A stretch of 9,907 nucleotides of DNA. It comes from JAXJYR01 sp964593515 (lineage in GTDB: Bacteria; Bacillota_I; Bacilli_A; Erysipelotrichales; Erysipelotrichaceae). Numbering within the stretch: the first letter of the stretch is position 1; each line of letters begins with the position of its first letter. The notes under the pieces were generated by a model, which was given only the letters and a program-made list of their open reading frames with translations, searched no databases and had not been told where the DNA came from. Positions 6,906 to 9,907 of the stretch are shown here, piece after piece. The position numbers and the translations under genes were made by a program. The stretch spans positions 1 to 9,907 of the forward strand of contig CAZQJH010000053.1 in NCBI GenBank assembly GCA_964593515.1, read 5' to 3'.

Positions 6906-7407
6906 AATTAACATCTCCTTTAAATCTACTTAATAATTGAATTGTTACAAAAGCCATACACCATCCAGTCGGTATCGCTAATAAAATTAATGTTGGTAAA
7001 AATAATTGCATAAAGAATTGTTGATATAACCATGTAACAACAATTACTTGACCAACATTATGAAATACACTTCCACAAATACTAATTCCATATAAGGACA
7101 TTTTTGAAAAACGTTTAGCTAAATACATCATTAACATCGAACAAATACAACCTGATAATGATAAATAAAATGAAACAGCAAAAATTTGCCCATTTAACAA
7201 ACTAGCAAATAAAATTCTTGCTAGATTAACTTTAACCATTGTTTTAAAATCAAAAACTTCCCAACAAAATAAACCAACAATATTCGCAAAACCTAATTTA
7301 AAACCAGGAATGAATACTGGTAAAGGAATTGCACTTTCAACCATATGTAATAATAATGACAATGAAATCATCATTGAAATTAATGTAATTCTTCTTACCC
7401 TACTCAT
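6886..7407 (-). CDS. eetB: EetB-like membrane protein (Gx transporter family), intact copy
   Basis: A 173-residue polytopic membrane protein with about five or six hydrophobic segments and the family-typical PGFKLGFANIVGL stretch (around 34-46). Such proteins are often labelled 'Gx transporter' or 'heptaprenyl diphosphate synthase component I'. Beside a NusG-domain-II protein, the family matches EetB of flavin-based extracellular electron transfer in Listeria, thought to work with EetA in moving electrons from membrane quinol to extracytoplasmic flavin carriers. Its ATG overlaps the eetA stop in an ATGA, with only GGTGAT upstream, so translation is coupled to eetA. Codon 3 onward is repeated at 5554-5039 as the fusion gene. 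Family assignment is confident; the electron-transfer role rests on gene context. Confidence 0.82.
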   Translation of the reverse strand: MSRVRRITLISMMISLSLLLHMVESAIPLPVFIPGFKLGFANIVGLFCWEVFDFKTMVKVNLARILFASLLNGQIFAVSFYLSLSGCICSMLMMYLAKRFSKMSLYGISICGSVFHNVGQVIVVTWLYQQFFMQLFLPTLILLAIPTGWCMAFVTIQLLSRFKGDVNYGKVRI

Positions 7408-7787
7408 TGAATCACCGCATCTAACTCATTATCAGCTAGATTCCCTTCATCAACAATCCGTACCACAATATCATTTGGTAAACAAACAATTGGTACCGCA
7501 CTTGAATCAACCCATCCTTGGATTGAGCAAATATTATACGGAGAATTTTCTTTTTCAACTCTTACTTTACCATCTTTGACCTCAATTTCCACATCACCTA
7601 AAGTTCCATCAACTACATACTTATTATCAATGGATAACTTTTGACGTAAAATCTCTTGATCTTTATAATAAACGACAACATCACGTTGTGATGTTGGTTG
7701 AATTATATTTTGAATTAGCATTGGGAGATAAAAGCATAATACAACAACAATTAAGATAACAATAAAACGTTTATCATATTTATTCAT
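7404..7787 (-). CDS. eetA: EetA-like NusG domain II protein
   Basis: A 127-residue protein with one N-terminal membrane anchor (about 8-27) and an extracytoplasmic NusG-domain-II-like region. The conserved signature is visible as SPYNICSIQGW (82-92) and IVCLPN (100-105), with Cys87 and Cys102. Paired with an EetB-type protein this matches EetA of the Listeria-type extracellular electron transfer system; the biochemical function is not established. The start MNKYDKRF at 7787 has GGGAGG 9 bases upstream; a longer frame to 7853 would run back into the promoter and the preceding terminator, so it is rejected. This is the first gene of the long operon and ends ATGA-coupled to eetB. Confidence 0.83.
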   Translation of the reverse strand: MNKYDKRFIVILIVVVLCFYLPMLIQNIIQPTSQRDVVVYYKDQEILRQKLSIDNKYVVDGTLGDVEIEVKDGKVRVEKENSPYNICSIQGWVDSSAVPIVCLPNDIVVRIVDEGNLADNELDAVIQ

Positions 7788-7809
7788 TAAACCTATCCTC
7801 CCATTAAAT

Positions 7810-7839
7810 ATTATACAACAATTACAAATGCTTACACAA
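7810..7839 (-). promoter_or_regulatory. Probable sigma-A promoter of the eetA operon
   Basis: A perfect TATAAT (7815-7810) has TTGTGT (7839-7834) 18 bases upstream on the minus strand. It sits between the lipoprotein terminator and the eetA ribosome binding site. No other promoter was evident before 2423, so it may drive the whole duplicated operon. Confidence 0.6.
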
Positions 7840-7841
7840 CA

Positions 7842-7865
7842 AAAAAAGGTCAAAAGACCTTTTTT
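7842..7865 (-). terminator. Rho-independent terminator of the FMN-binding lipoprotein gene
   Basis: A 10-bp stem pairs 7842-7851 (AAAAAAGGTC) with 7856-7865, with a 4-base loop, and a T-run follows on the minus strand. It lies just after the lipoprotein stop at 7872-7874 and separates that gene from the eetA promoter. Confidence 0.85.
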
Positions 7866-7871
7866 GTTAAA

Positions 7872-8282
7872 TTACTTAGCGTTGTTGTAAGCTTCTTGAG
7901 CAGTTTCAACTAATTCTTTAATGTTAATTGTACATCCAGCTAAAACGTCTTCGTCAGCTGCATATCCTTCAGCAGTAAGATTTACTGAATCAATTCCGTT
8001 TTCTTTTAAGTAGTTTTCTAAGAATTCAGCTTGTTCATACCATTCTTTACCGATACCTGAAGCACCTTTCATGTTATAATCGTCTTTAAGTTCTTTTTTA
8101 CTTCCAGCTTCAGTAATAACATCTAAAGATACTGATTCAATTTTGTCACCTTTAACAACAACTGTTGCTGTAGTGTAGTCTCCACTTTCGTTTTTAGCTG
8201 ATTCAGCAGTTCCAGTTAAGCTAGCAGCACTTGAACAAGCAGCTAATAAACATGCACATGCAATTAAAAATAATTTTTTCAT
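7872..8282 (-). CDS. FMN-binding domain lipoprotein (PplA-like, single domain)
   Basis: A secreted lipoprotein of 136 residues. A short signal peptide ends in the lipobox LAAC with Cys16 as the lipidation site, so it should be processed by LspA and anchored outside the membrane. The mature part resembles FMN-binding domains: a GKEWYEQAE stretch (79-87) as in PplA-type proteins, and a C-terminal DVLAGCT (112-118) in register with the flavin-attachment pattern Dxx[S/T]GA[T/S]. Thr118 is therefore the candidate flavinylated residue, although Ala115 and Cys117 replace the usual Ser/Thr and Ala. PplA of Listeria has two such domains; this has one. AAGGAGG lies 7 bases before the ATG. No ApbE/FmnB flavin transferase is encoded here. 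Next to eetA-eetB, an extracellular electron carrier role is likely. Confidence 0.78.
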   Translation of the reverse strand: MKKLFLIACACLLAACSSAASLTGTAESAKNESGDYTTATVVVKGDKIESVSLDVITEAGSKKELKDDYNMKGASGIGKEWYEQAEFLENYLKENGIDSVNLTAEGYAADEDVLAGCTINIKELVETAQEAYNNAK

Positions 8283-8309
8283 ACTAAATCCTCCTTGAAT
8301 TGCGTGAAA

Positions 8310-8338
8310 ATTATACTACTAAATATATCACTAGTCAA
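8310..8338 (-). promoter_or_regulatory. Strong sigma-A promoter of the lipoprotein gene
   Basis: TTGACT (8338-8333) and TATAAT (8315-8310) are separated by 17 bases on the minus strand, close to consensus. With the AAGGAGG ribosome binding site downstream, high expression is expected. Confidence 0.8.
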
Positions 8339-8374
8339 TCACTATGGAAATTTTTTTTGTTTTTTTTACTAATA

Positions 8375-8403
8375 TTGTATGAATCAATGAATTATGCTAA
8401 TAT
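8375..8403 (+). promoter_or_regulatory. Extended -10 promoter of the ECF S-component gene
   Basis: TTGTAT (8375-8380) and TAATAT (8398-8403) are 17 bases apart, with an extended -10 TGC (8395-8397). A T-rich tract at 8351-8368 lies upstream and could act as an UP element. It is divergent from the lipoprotein promoter, with about 36 bases between the two -35 boxes. Confidence 0.6.
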
Positions 8404-8431
8404 ATATCATCATGAAAGAAGGGAATTTTTT

Positions 8432-8893
8432 ATGAATAAAACTAAATTTATTACTTTAAGTGCCTTATATTGTGCCTTAATTATCGTTGTTTCTATTTTA
8501 ATAAAAATACCTAATGGCTTACAAGGATATATTCATCTTGGTGATAGTATTATCCTTCTATCTTCTCTTCATTTACCTTTACCATATGCTTTAATCACTA
8601 ATATAATAGCAAGTGGTTTAACTGATTTATTTAATGGATATCTTATTTACATTATCCCTAGTATGATAACTAAAGGCTTAGAAACTATAATTTTCAATAA
8701 ACTATATGCAAAAAATAAATTAATTGCTTATGTAATGGCAATAATCATTATGATTAGTGGTTATTTTATTAGTGAATGTTACTTATTCTCTTTACAAATT
8801 GCCTTAATTTCATTAATTCCTAATATAATTCAAGGTGTAAGTAATGCTTTTATTACTTATCTTTTTATTAAACATTATCAATCAATTAACTAA
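8432..8893 (+). CDS. ECF transporter S component (substrate-binding membrane subunit)
   Basis: A 153-residue hydrophobic protein with about five or six membrane segments. GYIHLGD (32-38) and the SGLTDLFNGY...IPSMITKGLE region (61-84) match the riboflavin-type/uncharacterised S-component families of energy-coupling factor vitamin transporters. It would bind a small vitamin-like substrate and dock onto a shared EcfA-EcfA'-EcfT module not encoded here. The start MNKTKF at 8432 has GAAGGG about 8 bases upstream; a longer frame from 8300 would run through the promoter and is rejected. The substrate is unknown; divergence from an FMN-binding lipoprotein makes a flavin plausible, by analogy with ECF subunits serving Listeria electron transfer. 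Its last 12 bases overlap the convergent ComK-like gene. Confidence 0.82.
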   Translation: MNKTKFITLSALYCALIIVVSILIKIPNGLQGYIHLGDSIILLSSLHLPLPYALITNIIASGLTDLFNGYLIYIIPSMITKGLETIIFNKLYAKNKLIAYVMAIIIMISGYFISECYLFSLQIALISLIPNIIQGVSNAFITYLFIKHYQSIN

Positions 8894-9301
8894 ATTCACA
8901 ATATCGGCTAAACGTTTATCACTGCACATCAATAATGCTTTACAACGATTACGTTGAACATTCATACTATGATATGAACAACCATAACGTTTAATCGTAC
9001 CATTACGAAAATGAACTTCAACATGTGTACGTTTTACTCCTTTAATATAATCAATTTCATAATTATTGAAATACTTATATTCTTTCACTTCATGATCATA
9101 ACAAGCAAAATACAATAATTCACTTTGACGGTCGACTAATACTGGTGGTAATCGTTTTATCGATAATACTTTTCGTGAATATTCTTCCCTCCCTTTCAAT
9201 GTTGATGCATAAGCAAAACATATTCGTTCAATAATCCTTTTATCATTACAAATATATCCACTGCGTCCATGAAAATCTATATTTAAACTATTGTCTAACA
9301 T
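8882..9301 (-). CDS. comK: ComK-like competence transcription factor (short)
   Basis: A 139-residue protein resembling ComK, the DNA-binding activator of late competence genes in Bacillus. Matching landmarks by eye: S-x-LKGR (33-38), IKRLPPVLVD (48-57, compare KPPIMVD in Bacillus), VxFRNG (96-101, compare VTFSNG) and SYHSMNVQRNR (109-119, compare SYNSFENQVYR). It is shorter than Bacillus subtilis ComK (about 190 residues), lacking N- and C-terminal parts, so the Bacillus-type proteolytic control by MecA may differ. AAAGGAGG lies 6 bases before the ATG, and TATAAT (9327-9322) is upstream without a clear -35 box, as expected of an activator-dependent promoter. Its 3' end overlaps the convergent ECF gene by 12 bases. 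No competence structural genes are in the window. Confidence 0.7.
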   Translation of the reverse strand: MLDNSLNIDFHGRSGYICNDKRIIERICFAYASTLKGREEYSRKVLSIKRLPPVLVDRQSELLYFACYDHEVKEYKYFNNYEIDYIKGVKRTHVEVHFRNGTIKRYGCSYHSMNVQRNRCKALLMCSDKRLADIVNLVN

Positions 9302-9321
9302 GTATATCCTCCTTTCAATAT

Positions 9322-9327
9322 ATTATA
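9322..9327 (-). promoter_or_regulatory. Candidate -10 element of the comK-like gene
   Basis: A perfect TATAAT on the minus strand lies upstream of the AAAGGAGG ribosome binding site. No TTGACA-like -35 is found 16-18 bases further up; that position is occupied by the A/T-rich terminator arm of the ridA-like gene. Expression may need an activator or read-through from ridA. Confidence 0.45.
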
Positions 9328-9342
9328 CGTATAAAAACAAAA

Positions 9343-9368
9343 AAAAAGAGAAATAATTTTCTCTTTTT
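9343..9368 (-). terminator. Rho-independent terminator of the ridA-like gene
   Basis: An 11-bp stem pairs 9343-9353 (AAAAAGAGAAA) with 9358-9368, with a 4-base loop, followed on the minus strand by a T-rich tract with one G. The gene's stop codon (9367-9369) overlaps the stem base. Confidence 0.8.
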
Positions 9369-9831
9369 ATGCACATCCTCCATCACAACCACTGCAACCA
9401 CCGTCACAACCACAGCTTTGGGCATATTGTTGTTCATAAATTAAAGTATCAATTACCATACATTCAATTTCAATTTTAGCTCCTTTAGGTAAAGCAGCAA
9501 CTTGAACACAACTACGAGCTGGATATGGTTTTTCTAAATAAGATCCATATACTTCATTAACGGCATTGAAATCAGCTAAATCAGTTACGAAAATAGTTGT
9601 TTTCACAATGTGTCTAAAATCTAATCCCATTGAATTTAAAACTGCTTTAATATTTTTCATTACTTGATGAGTTTGTTCTTCAATAGTAACAGCTTCAATT
9701 TCATTAGTTTCTGGATTAATTGGAATTTGTCCTGATAAATATACAAAATCACTTAATTTAACAGCTGCTGAGTATGGACCTAAAGCTTTAGGTGCATCTT
9801 CTGGTTGAAATACACGAATAAATTGATTCAT
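9367..9831 (-). CDS. ridA: RidA family protein with cysteine-rich C-terminal tail
   Basis: RidA (YjgF/UK114) proteins are trimeric deaminases that hydrolyse reactive 2-aminoacrylate and similar enamines/imines. The core (about 1-128) is typical: GPYSAAV (18-24), YLSGQIP (31-37), YPARSCVQV (103-111) with Arg106 matching the substrate-binding Arg of Escherichia coli RidA, and IEIE (120-123) with the conserved acid. The core should therefore be active. The oddity is a tail of about 26 residues ending CGCDGGCSGCDGGCA, with Cys140, 142, 146, 149 and 153 and a repeated CDGGC unit; normal RidA ends near residue 128. The tail suggests metal binding or redox sensitivity, which is inference. AAGGAGG lies about 7 bases before the ATG. 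It is monocistronic with its own promoter and terminator. Confidence 0.92.
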   Translation of the reverse strand: MNQFIRVFQPEDAPKALGPYSAAVKLSDFVYLSGQIPINPETNEIEAVTIEEQTHQVMKNIKAVLNSMGLDFRHIVKTTIFVTDLADFNAVNEVYGSYLEKPYPARSCVQVAALPKGAKIEIECMVIDTLIYEQQYAQSCGCDGGCSGCDGGCA

Positions 9832-9856
9832 AAAAAATCCTCCTTCAATCTTTTTT

Positions 9857-9885
9857 ATTATAGCGACATTCGCTTAATTAATCAA
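9857..9885 (-). promoter_or_regulatory. Sigma-A promoter of the ridA-like gene with a palindromic spacer
   Basis: TTGATT (9885-9880) and TATAAT (9862-9857) are 17 bases apart on the minus strand. The spacer contains the inverted repeat AGCGA-CAT-TCGCT (9862-9874), GC-rich against its surroundings and well placed to be a repressor operator. The operator role is speculative. Confidence 0.65.
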
Positions 9886-9907
9886 TTAATTTACCTTTAA
9901 TTTATAC

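Larger units (their letters stand above)
5556..7402. repeat. Tandem duplication, right copy (1847-base unit)
   Basis: This is the second copy of the block starting at 3709. Identity continues one base further, to 7403, where the copies diverge (C then T here; C then C at 5556-5557). The right boundary therefore falls at codon 2 of intact eetB. The only base shared by both parents at the joint is the C at 5556, a 1-nt microhomology. Confidence 0.97.

Noticed and set aside
3709..7403. Composite transposon or IS-mediated duplication
   Set aside because: No transposase, terminal inverted repeats or target-site duplications are seen at either border or at the joint.
6886..7407. Heptaprenyl diphosphate synthase component I as the function of this membrane protein
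   Set aside because: That is a legacy label for the family. The protein is a polytopic membrane protein with no prenyltransferase motifs, and the EetA-like neighbour supports EetB.
7310..7579. 89-residue plus-strand open frame
   Set aside because: It lies antisense across the eetA-eetB junction, has no ribosome binding site that stands out, and its translation is low-complexity with no family resemblance; eetA and eetB explain the region.
7788..7853. Cysteine-rich N-terminal extension of eetA (MTFFCCVSICNCC...)
   Set aside because: It translates the promoter, untranslated leader and part of the preceding terminator. The start at 7787 has a well-placed GGGAGG.
8300..8431. 44-residue N-terminal extension of the ECF S component
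   Set aside because: It crosses the divergent promoters and the T-rich tract; the start at 8432 follows a good ribosome binding site and promoter.
1..9907. CRISPR arrays, tRNA or rRNA genes, and riboswitches
   Set aside because: No regularly spaced short repeats, tRNA-like cloverleaf or rRNA sequence was noticed, and all intergenic gaps are under about 150 bases, too short or too plain for a convincing riboswitch.

Overview
The window is strongly AT-rich, densely packed DNA from a low-GC Gram-positive bacterium (Bacillota). RNase HIII, signal peptidase II next to an RluD-type pseudouridine synthase, AGGAGG-type ribosome binding sites, a short ComK-like protein and EetA/EetB-type proteins all fit. 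An Erysipelotrichia-like gut firmicute is my best guess, but this is inference. TGA acts as stop and TGG as Trp, so nothing suggests a mycoplasma code.

Layout. Positions 1-52 hold the first codons of a leftward gene. rnhC (140-1015, +) converges on a MATE efflux gene (2358-1033, -) across a bidirectional terminator. Next comes a long leftward operon, read from about 7790 down to 2423: eetA, eetB, a TSCPD-domain protein, dut, lspA, then a second set (an rluD'-eetB fusion, TSCPD, dut, lspA), then intact rluD and a dCMP deaminase, ending in a terminator at 2408-2430. Upstream of eetA is a separate leftward FMN-binding lipoprotein gene (8282-7872) with its own promoter and terminator. Divergent from it is an ECF transporter S component (8432-8893, +). 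A ComK-like gene (9301-8882, -) and a RidA-family gene with a cysteine-rich tail (9831-9367, -) close the window.

The main structural event is a direct tandem duplication with an 1847-base period spanning 3709-7403. The two copies gave identical proteins for every gene and identical DNA wherever I compared them. The novel joint at about 5556 shares only one base between its parents. It fuses the first 39 codons of rluD in frame to codon 3 onward of eetB, while intact rluD and intact eetB survive at the outer ends. This is either a very recent duplication or an assembly error.

Functionally, three themes are visible. (1) Flavin-based extracellular electron transfer: FMN-binding lipoprotein, EetA, EetB and possibly the neighbouring ECF S component; no ApbE-type flavin transferase is in the window. 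(2) dUMP supply: dUTPase and dCMP deaminase in one operon. (3) Envelope and RNA maintenance: LspA, which would mature the lipoprotein, and RluD. I did not find a clearly undescribed system; the duplication with its gene fusion and the compact electron-transfer locus are the items most worth checking.
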